DNA from: Eubacterium sp.
GTDB taxonomy: Bacteria > Bacillota_A > Clostridia > Lachnospirales > Lachnospiraceae
Direction of reading: 5' to 3'
Assembly: GCA_023663915.1 (NCBI GenBank)
Contig: JAMPGN010000043.1
Location: 1 to 23,001, forward strand
Length of the DNA stretch: 23,001 bases
Each line of letters opens with the position of its first letter. The first letter of the stretch is position 1. The position numbers were made by a program, and so were the translations under genes. Below the pieces are notes generated by a model. The model made no database searches, was not told the origin of the DNA, and saw only the letters and a program-made list of their open reading frames with translations. This document shows, piece by piece, positions 1 through 6,014 of this stretch.

Positions 1-240
1 TGGTAAAGTGTCTGCGGTAATGCACAAATCCAATATAATCAGCCTTCAAATTTTCCATGCCCAATAGACAGCTGTCAGCTCACACATTCTTGGGTTGAAA
101 GAGGATATATTTTCTCCTACGTTATCTCCTTGGAATCCAAATGATTGTTTACCTTCCGCTCCAACCTGGACCGGAAGATACATATCATCTTCTGGCATTC
201 TATATTTTTTATGTGTTGCTATTAGAATCTTTATATCCAT
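1..240 (-). pseudogene. DUF4422 capsular polysaccharide synthesis protein, frameshifted and cut by window edge
   Basis: The start at 240 gives MDIKILIATHKKYRMPEDDM and continues through QVGAEGK, GDNVGENIS and CELTAVYWAWK, the characteristic N-terminus of DUF4422 proteins found in capsule loci and thought to be glycosyltransferase-like. The frame then hits TGA at 46-48. One base earlier in frame, the minus strand reads on as LKADYIGFVHYRRHFT to the window edge, which is the next conserved DUF4422 block. Inserting a single A into the four-A run at 51-54 restores AAA-AAT-TTG (K-N-L), so a one-base deletion is the simplest explanation. A GGAGAG site lies just upstream of the ATG. An in-frame ATG at 267 exists but adds nine residues not expected for the family. 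Either a true pseudogene or an assembly error. Confidence 0.8.
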
Positions 241-260
241 GATCTCTCCAATCCCTATTT

Positions 261-311
261 TCCCCACAAAAAATCCCGATAAAAGACAATTACATATCTT
301 ATACCGGGATT
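261..311 (-). terminator. Rho-independent-like terminator after the Rpn gene
   Basis: The arms at 272-285 (AATCCCGATAAAAG) and 298-311 (CTTATACCGGGATT) pair over 14 positions with two mismatches around a 12-nt loop. On the minus strand the stem runs into TTTTTTGTGGGG. It lies 44 nt past the Rpn stop codon. One arm overlaps the left 21-bp inverted repeat at 285-305. Confidence 0.55.
285..305 (+). repeat. Left copy of the 21-bp inverted repeat around the Rpn gene
   Basis: Read on the plus strand it begins GACAATTACA and ends CTTATACC. Its reverse complement is found without mismatch at 1614-1634. A 21-bp perfect match at this spacing is not expected by chance. Confidence 0.85.
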
Positions 312-354
312 CATGATCCTTAACTTTCTCTATTCTTCTGCAGACAAATTATTC

Positions 355-723
355 TCAGCTTTCCATCCAGTACTTTTCAACAAGTTCTTCCGCCTGGTTC
401 GTATATTCCGGAAACTTTTCCCGGATCTTGGCAGCCGCGTTCTCTTTCGTGCCGCGATATTCATGAACTGTTTCAATAAGAATTTTGATATATTCCAAAT
501 TCATGGCATTTTGTATCTCTGCTTTTATTTCTTCCTTTACTTCGGCTTTTATTTCTTCCTTTACTTCGGCTTTTACCTCTTCTTTTACTTCGGCTTTCAC
601 TTCTTCCTTTACTTCGGCTTTTACTTCTTCCCTAATCTCTTCTTTCACTGTTTCCTTTACTTCTTCCCTAACTCCTTCTCTGATCTCTTCTTCTAAATCA
701 TCTGCCCAATCTCCAAGAGTCAT
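355..723 (-). other. Possible internal start giving a C-terminal Rpn short form
   Basis: Inside the Rpn gene an in-frame ATG at 723 (MTLGDWADDLEEE) is preceded by GGAGG with an 8-nt spacer, as good as a genuine start. It would give a 122-residue protein made of the coiled-coil tail alone. In E. coli RpnA an in-gene short product neutralises the full-length nuclease; a similar arrangement here is an inference only, since the Met is also a conserved position of the full-length family. Confidence 0.3.
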
Positions 724-1377
724 ATACCCAGCCTCCACTTCCGGTAAATTTTTCACCCTGCTTACATAGGAATCCATTATTCTGGTTGCGTCATCCACTA
801 CGTTTTTACTATCACTATTTTGAAAATATGTTAACATATTTTTAATCGCTTGGCTACCACCTTTTTGACCTTTTGTATTAAAATATACAAATTTCAATCC
901 ATCATCATAGTCCAGCTTCGGTACTTCATCGCATTTGTTATGGATCGTATACATCATATAATCCTCGCCAAACAAGTCATAATTTGTAATTGTGATAATA
1001 TACAGATTCGGAATCGCCGAGAAATCCCTCAGCCCGCTTTTCACATACCTGCCGTCTATCTTTGCCTGGTAATATCTGTTATGCCTTGGCAGCTGAAGGC
1101 TATCCTTTATATGCGGTTCCAGGTCATACACATTTGTGACAGTTTCTTCATCATATTCCGTAATCTCCACATCCATCCGGATTCCTCTTAAATCCGGCGT
1201 TACCGGCGGAACAACCTGTTGTGACAGTACACGGATTTTTTTTAATTTTTTCCCAAGCAGCACTGACAACAGCAGCCGGTAAAAAGGCTCATTGATCTCC
1301 TGATTGGTCGCGATTGCGTTTGACAAGAAATTGTCAATTAAATTAAGTTCCTGCAGTGTCTTTTTTGTATATCCCAT
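355..1377 (-). CDS. Rpn-family PD-(D/E)XK nuclease / putative transposase
   Basis: This 340-residue protein belongs to the Rpn (YhgA-like, 'PD-(D/E)XK nuclease family transposase') proteins: DNA endonucleases linked to RecA-independent recombination and phage defence. The start MGYTKKTLQELNLIDNFL is chosen because AAGGAGG lies 4 nt upstream and the family begins here; an in-frame ATG at 1557 would add 60 unrelated residues. The nuclease core shows RMDVEITEYDE, then VYDLEPH where many relatives have YDIEMQ, then the LPRHNRYYQAKID block and NLYIITITNYDLFG. VYFNTKG and YMTLGDW follow. The C-terminal third is a long charged coiled coil of repeated KEEVKAEV/KEEIKAEV units. The gene has its own promoter and terminator and lies inside a 21-bp inverted repeat. 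Confidence 0.88.
   Translation of the reverse strand: MGYTKKTLQELNLIDNFLSNAIATNQEINEPFYRLLLSVLLGKKLKKIRVLSQQVVPPVTPDLRGIRMDVEITEYDEETVTNVYDLEPHIKDSLQLPRHNRYYQAKIDGRYVKSGLRDFSAIPNLYIITITNYDLFGEDYMMYTIHNKCDEVPKLDYDDGLKFVYFNTKGQKGGSQAIKNMLTYFQNSDSKNVVDDATRIMDSYVSRVKNLPEVEAGYMTLGDWADDLEEEIREGVREEVKETVKEEIREEVKAEVKEEVKAEVKEEVKAEVKEEIKAEVKEEIKAEIQNAMNLEYIKILIETVHEYRGTKENAAAKIREKFPEYTNQAEELVEKYWMES
517..636. repeat. 24-bp tandem repeat inside the Rpn coding sequence
   Basis: About five imperfect 24-bp units follow one another (units begin near 517, 541, 565, 589 and 613, with TTCGGCTTTTA as the recognisable start). Each encodes eight residues of the coiled coil, KEE(V/I)KAE(V/I). Because units are multiples of three, copy-number change would lengthen or shorten the coil without breaking the frame. 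Confidence 0.85.
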
Positions 1378-1574
1378 ACATCCTCCTTCCGGCAGAGTGT
1401 GCAGAATATACGCAGTGGAAATTTCCAGCATCCGAAACCCTTTTTCTCCGCCTTCCATATTTGATTTCCTCGCTGTGAATTTTCGGTGAGATACCGATAC
1501 AGATTCCCACGTTTCAGACACTTCCTGATGTCTTTCCTGTAGAAATAAGAGACTCACATTGAACTGATAAATCT

Positions 1575-1603
1575 AATATAGCAGGCTTTACAGTTTTTCG
1601 CAA
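1575..1603 (-). promoter_or_regulatory. Sigma-A-like promoter for the Rpn gene
   Basis: On the minus strand TTGCGA (1603-1598), a 17-nt spacer and TATATT (1580-1575). It sits just inside the right 21-bp repeat, so the gene carries its own promoter within the cassette. The predicted start site leaves a leader of roughly 190 nt before the ATG at 1377. Confidence 0.55.
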
Positions 1604-1613
1604 GTTCTTTTTT

Positions 1614-1634
1614 GGTATAAGATATGTAATTGTC
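1614..1634 (-). repeat. Right copy of the 21-bp inverted repeat around the Rpn gene
   Basis: Exact reverse complement of 285-305. The minus strand reads TTGACA at the outer edge (1635-1630), so the repeat end could supply a -35 element, but no -10 is seen at the right distance. Confidence 0.85.
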
Positions 1635-1651
1635 AAGGTACGTTATCTATA

Positions 1652-1670
1652 CGAAAAGCACGATGTGCTG
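1652..1670 (-). terminator. Weak terminator-like hairpin after galE
   Basis: Directly after the galE stop the minus strand reads AGCAC, ATC, GTGCT and then TTTTCG: a 5-bp stem with a short T run. Weak, but at the expected place. Confidence 0.3.
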
Positions 1671-2645
1671 TCAGTATTCCGCTTTTTCATGCCATTTCCA
1701 CGCATGTTCCATAATCGTGTCAATTTCTCCGTACACTGGTTTCCAGCCCAGTATCTCCTGTGCCTTCCTGCTGCTTCCAACCAGTTTCGCCGGGTCTCCT
1801 CCCCGTCGGTCTGTCAATGTAACCTTGAAATTTTTTCCAGTTACTTTCTTTGCCGCTTCCACGACTTCTAACACCGATGTCCCAGTTTCATTTCCTAAAT
1901 TGAAGAAATCACCCTCTTTTCCCTCTTCCAGGTAATGAAGCGCCAGCAGGTGTGCCGTTGCAAGGTCGTACACATGGATATAATCCCTGACACAGCTTCC
2001 ATCCTCAGTTTCATAGTCCGTGCCGAACACCTTAATATCCTCTTTTTTTCCGCTTGCAGCATCCAAGATCAAGGGAATCAGATGTGTTTCAGGATTGTGG
2101 CTTTCTCCGATTTCACCATCCGGATCAGCCCCCGCTGCGTTAAAATACCGAAATATCACGAATTTAAGTCCATATGCCATGCCGTAATCTTTAAATATGC
2201 GTTCTACCATTAACTTGGAGGCACCATATGGATTGATCGGATTCTGAAGCATATTCTCCGTAATCGGAACCTGTTTCGGTTCTCCATAAGTGGCGCAGGT
2301 GGATGAAAAAATAATTTTATCACATCCGTACCTTCTCATAACACGAAGTAAATTTAAGGTATTTGCCACGTTGTTGTAATAATATTTTTCCGGGTCCGTG
2401 ACGCTTTCCCCCACGTATGCATAGGCTGCAAAGTGAAAGACTGCGTCAATTCGATACTTCTGAAAAACCGTCTCTATTTCTTCAATGTTCTCTAAATCTC
2501 CTTGAACAAAATGTCCCCACTTAACCGCTTCTCGGTGACCATAGATTAAATTATCAAATACCACCGTCTCATATCCTTCTTTATTTAACCACTTATTTAC
2601 ATGAGCGCCTATATATCCTGCTCCTCCGCAGACTAAAACTGCCAT
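1671..2645 (-). CDS. galE: UDP-glucose 4-epimerase GalE
   Basis: Interconverts UDP-glucose and UDP-galactose (or the N-acetyl forms) in the cytosol, supplying sugar nucleotides for the polysaccharide. At 324 residues it is close to the family's usual length. Visible features are the NAD-binding GGAGYIG at residues 7-13, DNLIYGH, the SSTCATYG segment around 114-121 with the catalytic Ser/Thr at T116, and the catalytic YGASK (Y140, K144). FRYFNAAGADPDGEIGE, the RDYIHVYDLA segment and a C-terminal GWKP follow, all classical for GalE. A weak AGGGA precedes the ATG. It lies 15 nt after the methyltransferase gene, so the two are probably co-transcribed. Confidence 0.95.
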   Translation of the reverse strand: MAVLVCGGAGYIGAHVNKWLNKEGYETVVFDNLIYGHREAVKWGHFVQGDLENIEEIETVFQKYRIDAVFHFAAYAYVGESVTDPEKYYYNNVANTLNLLRVMRRYGCDKIIFSSTCATYGEPKQVPITENMLQNPINPYGASKLMVERIFKDYGMAYGLKFVIFRYFNAAGADPDGEIGESHNPETHLIPLILDAASGKKEDIKVFGTDYETEDGSCVRDYIHVYDLATAHLLALHYLEEGKEGDFFNLGNETGTSVLEVVEAAKKVTGKNFKVTLTDRRGGDPAKLVGSSRKAQEILGWKPVYGEIDTIMEHAWKWHEKAEY

Positions 2646-2660
2646 TTTCGCATTCCCTTC

Positions 2661-3422
2661 TTATACAACACGTTTTCGCATAATTAAAATCTGATGGTAA
2701 GACCAACGATGCATCCACACGAAATGTCGATAGCAAAAATTATCCAGCATTTCAAAAACTTTTCTTGCAGCTTTGAACCGAATTAAATATGCTCCGATTA
2801 AAGAAAAAAGAACCAATTTAGGAATTACAATCTCAACATCAAAATATTTTTTTAATTCATTAATTTCTGACTCCATCAAAGGAATCTCTATTCCGTCTCC
2901 CATGCGAGGGATTCCAAATTTTCCTACTATATGGTTTCTAAAAAACATAAGTAATTTATTATTTGCGCTATTCTCATAAAAAATAAGTGTCCCATTATCA
3001 ACAGTCACCTGTGCCAATTTTTTTGCAAATATGTCAAACGGTTCCAAATGATGAAGAATAAATTTCCCAACAACCATTGAAAAAGGAGTGTCAATAAATT
3101 TATCTATATCCAAGGCATCCATACATTCAGCAGAAACCTCTCCCTTCCCCTGCGCTATTTTTACATGATTCATTTGTGCATTTTCCAGTGTTAGTGCAAC
3201 ACTGCTTTTTGAGGCATCAATCCCTAAAACTTGTGCCCCTTGTCTTGCACAAAACACTGAAACCTCACCATTACCACAACCAATGTCTAAAACTCTTTTC
3301 CCCTTCATCTCGGCTATAAACGGCTGTAAAAACTGTACTGATTCTGGAACGGACTCCTGCTTTTTACTTTGTTGATTACGATAAACATTCTCCCAAAATT
3401 GTTCAGCTTCTGAATTTACCAT
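2661..3422 (-). CDS. Class I SAM-dependent methyltransferase
   Basis: This 253-residue protein has the SAM-binding motif VLDIGCGNGEVSVFCA near residues 44-59, the acidic LGIDAS at the second strand, and a post-I segment ending in ILHHLEPFD; these mark a Rossmann-fold methyltransferase. The substrate cannot be read from sequence. The place between the priming sugar transferase and galE suggests a sugar or glycolipid intermediate of the polysaccharide. The ATG has AAGGAGG 5 nt upstream. The C-terminal part is rich in Phe, Ile and basic residues and may contact membrane. The DNA is visibly more AT-rich than the neighbouring genes, as is common for serotype-specific genes swapped in by transfer. 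Confidence 0.85.
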   Translation of the reverse strand: MVNSEAEQFWENVYRNQQSKKQESVPESVQFLQPFIAEMKGKRVLDIGCGNGEVSVFCARQGAQVLGIDASKSSVALTLENAQMNHVKIAQGKGEVSAECMDALDIDKFIDTPFSMVVGKFILHHLEPFDIFAKKLAQVTVDNGTLIFYENSANNKLLMFFRNHIVGKFGIPRMGDGIEIPLMESEINELKKYFDVEIVIPKLVLFSLIGAYLIRFKAARKVFEMLDNFCYRHFVWMHRWSYHQILIMRKRVV

Positions 3423-3496
3423 AAAATCCTCCTTCTTATCATTCGTTTTGCATATATCAAAATTCCCAAGTCAATTCGGTTACAGCATTTTCCCTT

Positions 3497-4207
3497 TTAA
3501 TAAGCGCCATCGCCATAAATAACACTGACAACCGTTCTGCATAAAATTTTGAAATCCACCCAGAGGCTGGCTTCCCTAATATATTTCAGATCCAGTTCAA
3601 TCCATTCATCAAACGGAATATTGTTCCTTCCGCTGCATTGCCAGTAACATGTCAGTCCCGGTTTCACCAGAAGCCTCTGCTTCTGATAGTCATTGCACTG
3701 CTCCGTTTCATATACAGGTAATGGACGCGGACCCACAAAACTCATCTCCCCTTTTAAGATATTAATCAGTTGGGGCAGCTCATCTATACTGGTTCTCCGC
3801 AGAAACTTCCCCACCTTTGTTACCCTTGGGTCATCTTTTAACTTAAAGGCAGGACCATCCAGTTCATTTCTGTTTAACAGACTCTGGTGCATCTGTTCCG
3901 CATTCATGCACATGCTTCTGAATTTATACATACAAAAAACCTCTCCATTCAGCCCATTCCTATCCTGCCTGTAAATTGCTTTTCCACCATCTTCAGCTTT
4001 AATCGCTAATACGGTCAACAAAAAAACGGGGAAAAGCAGTACTAATCCTAACAAAGAAGCTACTATGTCAAAACCCCTCTTGGATGCTCTGAAAATAAGA
4101 TAGGATACGGATATCTTTTTTTTATTTGCATGCAGAATTTGTCCATATTGTCCGCATCCTTGGGATACAACCACTGCATCTCTTGCCAATGCCTCTGTTC
4201 CATCCAT
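3497..4207 (-). CDS. Priming sugar transferase (undecaprenyl-phosphate glycosyl-1-phosphate transferase)
   Basis: Transfers a sugar-1-phosphate from a UDP-sugar to undecaprenyl phosphate at the inner membrane, the first step of repeat-unit assembly. The bacterial sugar transferase domain is complete: KRGFDIVASLLGL with one re-entrant hydrophobic helix, the KAEDGG and IYRQDRNGLNG segments, MYKFRSM, DPRVTKVGKFLRRTSIDELPQ, SFVGPRPLP, and KPGLTCYWQCSGRN. Length is 236 residues from the ATG at 4207, which has GGGGAG about 8 nt upstream. A longer reading from GTG at 4330 (277 residues) would have to code through a perfect hairpin at 4295-4317, so I prefer the shorter start. The specificity (Gal, Glc or GalNAc) is not decidable here. 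Confidence 0.9.
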   Translation of the reverse strand: MDGTEALARDAVVVSQGCGQYGQILHANKKKISVSYLIFRASKRGFDIVASLLGLVLLFPVFLLTVLAIKAEDGGKAIYRQDRNGLNGEVFCMYKFRSMCMNAEQMHQSLLNRNELDGPAFKLKDDPRVTKVGKFLRRTSIDELPQLINILKGEMSFVGPRPLPVYETEQCNDYQKQRLLVKPGLTCYWQCSGRNNIPFDEWIELDLKYIREASLWVDFKILCRTVVSVIYGDGAY

Positions 4208-4290
4208 CTTTTTCTCTCCCCATAAACCTTCAATGGAAACCTCTCCTTTATGCAACACCGCGATCCATTTCCAGAGATTGTCTTTTTTTC

Positions 4291-4328
4291 GGGACAGACC
4301 GCCCAAAAGGCGGTCTGCCTTAAGTCCC
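4291..4328. other. Strong hairpin in the leader of the sugar transferase
   Basis: CAGACCGCC (4295-4303) and GGCGGTCTG (4309-4317) form a perfect 9-bp stem with a 5-nt loop; GGGAC (4291-4295) and GTCCC (4324-4328) can extend it across a bulge. No T run follows on the minus strand, so it is not a simple terminator. It could be an mRNA processing or stability element, or part of the inverted repeats around the Ala-rich gene. Confidence 0.6.
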
Positions 4329-4334
4329 ACACTC
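4324..4334 (-). repeat. Left copy of an 11-bp inverted repeat flanking the Ala-rich gene
   Basis: The minus strand reads GAGTGTGGGAC, identical to the plus strand at 5001-5011. Outside each copy lies a GC-rich hairpin sharing the core ACCGCCTTT. Confidence 0.6.
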
Positions 4335-4371
4335 CGCTTTTATCTAAATAACAACTGGTTACAACACCGGC

Positions 4372-4974
4372 TTATAATGCAATAAATGCCAGTGTTCCGA
4401 GGGATGTCATGTCCACTACGACATGGTCTTCCCTAATCTCTGCAACAGTGAGTTCCACCCACTGTCCGTTCACAAGCTGGTAAACCTTGATGGTCTGTCC
4501 GGCTTTGACGCCTTTCATATAGAAGTTTACGGTTGCTGTGTTGAATCCTGTCACGGATGCCTTGATCTGTGCGACATTCATGACCCTGCCGCCCAGACTC
4601 GCCGCAAATGCCTTTGCAGAAGCAACGCTTGCCGCCGTCGGCTTCAATACGGAAAATACCTGGTTGCTGGGTGCGCCGTTGATGATGACGTGTCCGCCCT
4701 GTCCGAGCGGAGTCACATTCTCCAGTCCTGGTACGGATACCACCGCATTGTTCATATATTCGCCGACGGTCTTGCCCTCCGCTTCTGCCGCTGCCACAAC
4801 CGCTGCCGGGACTGCTTCGGCTGCTACCGTTACTGCAGGTGCAGGTGCTGCCACGGGTGCGGTCACTGCGGAAGCCGCCGGACTGCTGGCCCCTGCTGAC
4901 GGACTTTCTGCCGCCATGACTGGCATGGCAAATACCATGGCTCCTGCCAGCGCTAACGCGATTAACTTTTTCAT
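4372..4974 (-). CDS. Small secreted Ala-rich protein, function unknown
   Basis: This is a 200-residue exported protein I cannot name. The ATG at 4974 has AAGGAGG with a 9-nt spacer. Residues 1-22 are a clear signal peptide (MKKLIALALAGAMVFAMPVMA, cleaved after VMAA or VMA). A low-complexity Ala/Pro/Val/Ser segment to about residue 60 resembles a wall-spanning spacer. The rest forms a compact domain with GGHVIINGAPSNQVFSV, VNFYMKGVKAGQTIKVYQL, NGQWVELTV and a closing TSLGTLAFIAL. The last part resembles in style the beta domain before the membrane anchor of the large GLUG protein (VYVMQDGGWV). There is no LPXTG, lipobox or anchor helix. It follows the sortase-like gene and is framed by inverted repeats and hairpins. 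Confidence 0.75.
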   Translation of the reverse strand: MKKLIALALAGAMVFAMPVMAAESPSAGASSPAASAVTAPVAAPAPAVTVAAEAVPAAVVAAAEAEGKTVGEYMNNAVVSVPGLENVTPLGQGGHVIINGAPSNQVFSVLKPTAASVASAKAFAASLGGRVMNVAQIKASVTGFNTATVNFYMKGVKAGQTIKVYQLVNGQWVELTVAEIREDHVVVDMTSLGTLAFIAL

Positions 4975-5000
4975 GGCTAAATTCCTCCTTTCATAATTCT

Positions 5001-5011
5001 GAGTGTGGGAC
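5001..5011 (+). repeat. Right copy of the 11-bp inverted repeat flanking the Ala-rich gene
   Basis: GAGTGTGGGAC, inverted relative to 4324-4334. GAGTGTGG occurs again at 5046-5053 just past the hairpin, so the hairpin is also bracketed by an 8-bp direct repeat. Confidence 0.6.
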
Positions 5012-5045
5012 GGACACACCGCCTTTGCAGGCAGGCGTGCCCGTC
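5009..5045. other. Long leader hairpin with a GNRA-type loop upstream of the Ala-rich gene
   Basis: In minus-strand RNA, GACGGGCACGCC (5045-5034) pairs with GGUGUGUCCGUC (5020-5009) over 12 positions, two of them G-U. After a one-base bulge, GCCU and AGGC close a GCAA tetraloop. It ends about 15 nt before the ribosome site of the secreted-protein gene. No U run follows, so a processing, stability or protein-binding role is more likely than termination. Confidence 0.6.
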
Positions 5046-5105
5046 GAGTGTGGTTTTATATTTTCGCCCGTAAGGACGGAAATATCATAATAACCGATTG
5101 TCGGT

Positions 5106-6014
5106 TTACTCCGTGACCACTCGGCTGACCGTTCCTGCCGCATCTGCTGTCAGCACGGCAACCACCACCATCTGCCGGTCGTCTGCTGCATTCTTCCGGG
5201 TAGTCAACGTAATTAAGAACTGGTAGGGCGTGAGTCCTTCCCATCCCTCCCGCAGGTTCTTTCCCAGATCCCTCGTGCCGTACAGGTCATTTAAGAACTG
5301 TTCACATCCGGCAAGGTAGGTAAAGTCATACGTCCGGAGCAGACTGGTATTTTCCCTTTCGTAAGCTGCGAAGATCTCATAAGTCAGCACATTGCCGTCC
5401 AGATACACGTATAACTGTTCATGCTCCTTAAAGAAATCCGGATCGGCAAACTGATACAGCTGCGCGAACGGTCCAGTCTCCCCGGTTCGCGTCTTTCCAT
5501 GCATCACCGTGTTAAAATCACACATATTCGCCAGGTTTGCCAGTTCTATGTAAACGGCTCCGTCCGCGTCTTCCTCCCCGGAAGCGTTGTGGGTCTCGTA
5601 GTAATCGTCTCCCTGCATGCTCTGCAGGACGGGCACATCAATCTCTGTGCCCGGCACATACAGCCAGGCGAAGATTTCCGGATTTTCTTCTTTGAGCACG
5701 GCAAAATCCACGAGGGCATCCTGTGCACTCTCGCCGTCGATTCCGGTGCCTGATATCCCCGGCTGGTTTTCCACCGTTCCTCCTTCATCCCCATCTGTTA
5801 CCGCATCTTCTGTCTCACTTCCCGGACTGCCATCCAACGCTGTCACGCCTGTTCCCTCCACATCTTTTGTCCCCTGCGTACTGCCGCATCCAGTCAGTCC
5901 GGACGCTCCTGCCAGAATGGCTGCAACAAGCAGGACTCTCGGCACCGCTGTTCTTCGGCTGATGCTGGCATCTCTGTTTTCGATCATCTTTCTCTGTCTA
6001 TTCCGCTTTCTCAT
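5106..6014 (-). CDS. Class B sortase-like lipoprotein lacking the catalytic cysteine
   Basis: This 302-residue protein has a basic N-terminus, a hydrophobic stretch and a lipobox (SGLTGC, Cys43), so it is probably a lipoprotein; class B sortases normally have a plain membrane anchor. An acidic Gly/Glu-rich linker follows to about 105. The sortase B fold then begins: LKEENPEIFAWLYVPGT, IDVPVLQS, DDYYETHNASGEE, the NTVMHGK block with the expected His (H172), and a second half with YLDGNVLTYEIFAAYE. At the catalytic site the family has TLxTC, whereas this protein reads TLTTRKN (Arg273, codon CGG); the following DDRQMVVV retains the position of the active Arg (R280). The ATG at 6014 has GGAG 7 nt upstream and overlaps the LCP gene by 17 nt. 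Its role may be binding rather than transpeptidation. Confidence 0.8.
   Translation of the reverse strand: MRKRNRQRKMIENRDASISRRTAVPRVLLVAAILAGASGLTGCGSTQGTKDVEGTGVTALDGSPGSETEDAVTDGDEGGTVENQPGISGTGIDGESAQDALVDFAVLKEENPEIFAWLYVPGTEIDVPVLQSMQGDDYYETHNASGEEDADGAVYIELANLANMCDFNTVMHGKTRTGETGPFAQLYQFADPDFFKEHEQLYVYLDGNVLTYEIFAAYERENTSLLRTYDFTYLAGCEQFLNDLYGTRDLGKNLREGWEGLTPYQFLITLTTRKNAADDRQMVVVAVLTADAAGTVSRVVTE

Larger units (their letters stand above)
285..1634. mobile_element. Putative Rpn nuclease cassette bounded by a 21-bp perfect inverted repeat
   Basis: The repeat at 285-305 (GACAATTACA at its outer end, CTTATACC at its inner end) recurs as its exact reverse complement at 1614-1634. Between them lie a promoter, one gene (the Rpn-family protein) and a terminator, which is the layout of a small insertion sequence of about 1.35 kb. 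It is placed between galE and the DUF4422 gene, interrupting a capsule operon. I see no convincing target-site duplication (at most AA on both sides), and the terminator stem pairs one arm outside the repeat with one inside. A simple cut-and-paste element is therefore not proven; a recombinase-invertible gene cassette is the alternative. Confidence 0.45.

Noticed and set aside
517..690. Tandem repeats as a CRISPR array
   Set aside because: Units are contiguous without spacers and code for a coiled coil in the Rpn protein.
3497..4330. GTG start at 4330 for the sugar transferase
   Set aside because: The extension would code through a perfect hairpin, and the ATG at 4207 has the better ribosome site.
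4538..4996. Long plus-strand frame opposite the Ala-rich gene
   Set aside because: Its Ala/Thr-rich content is a shadow of the GC-rich Ala codons on the real strand; no ribosome site.
5092..5106. Hairpin AACCGA/TCGGTT at the end of the sortase-like gene as a terminator
   Set aside because: Short stem and no T run on the minus strand; the operon appears to continue.
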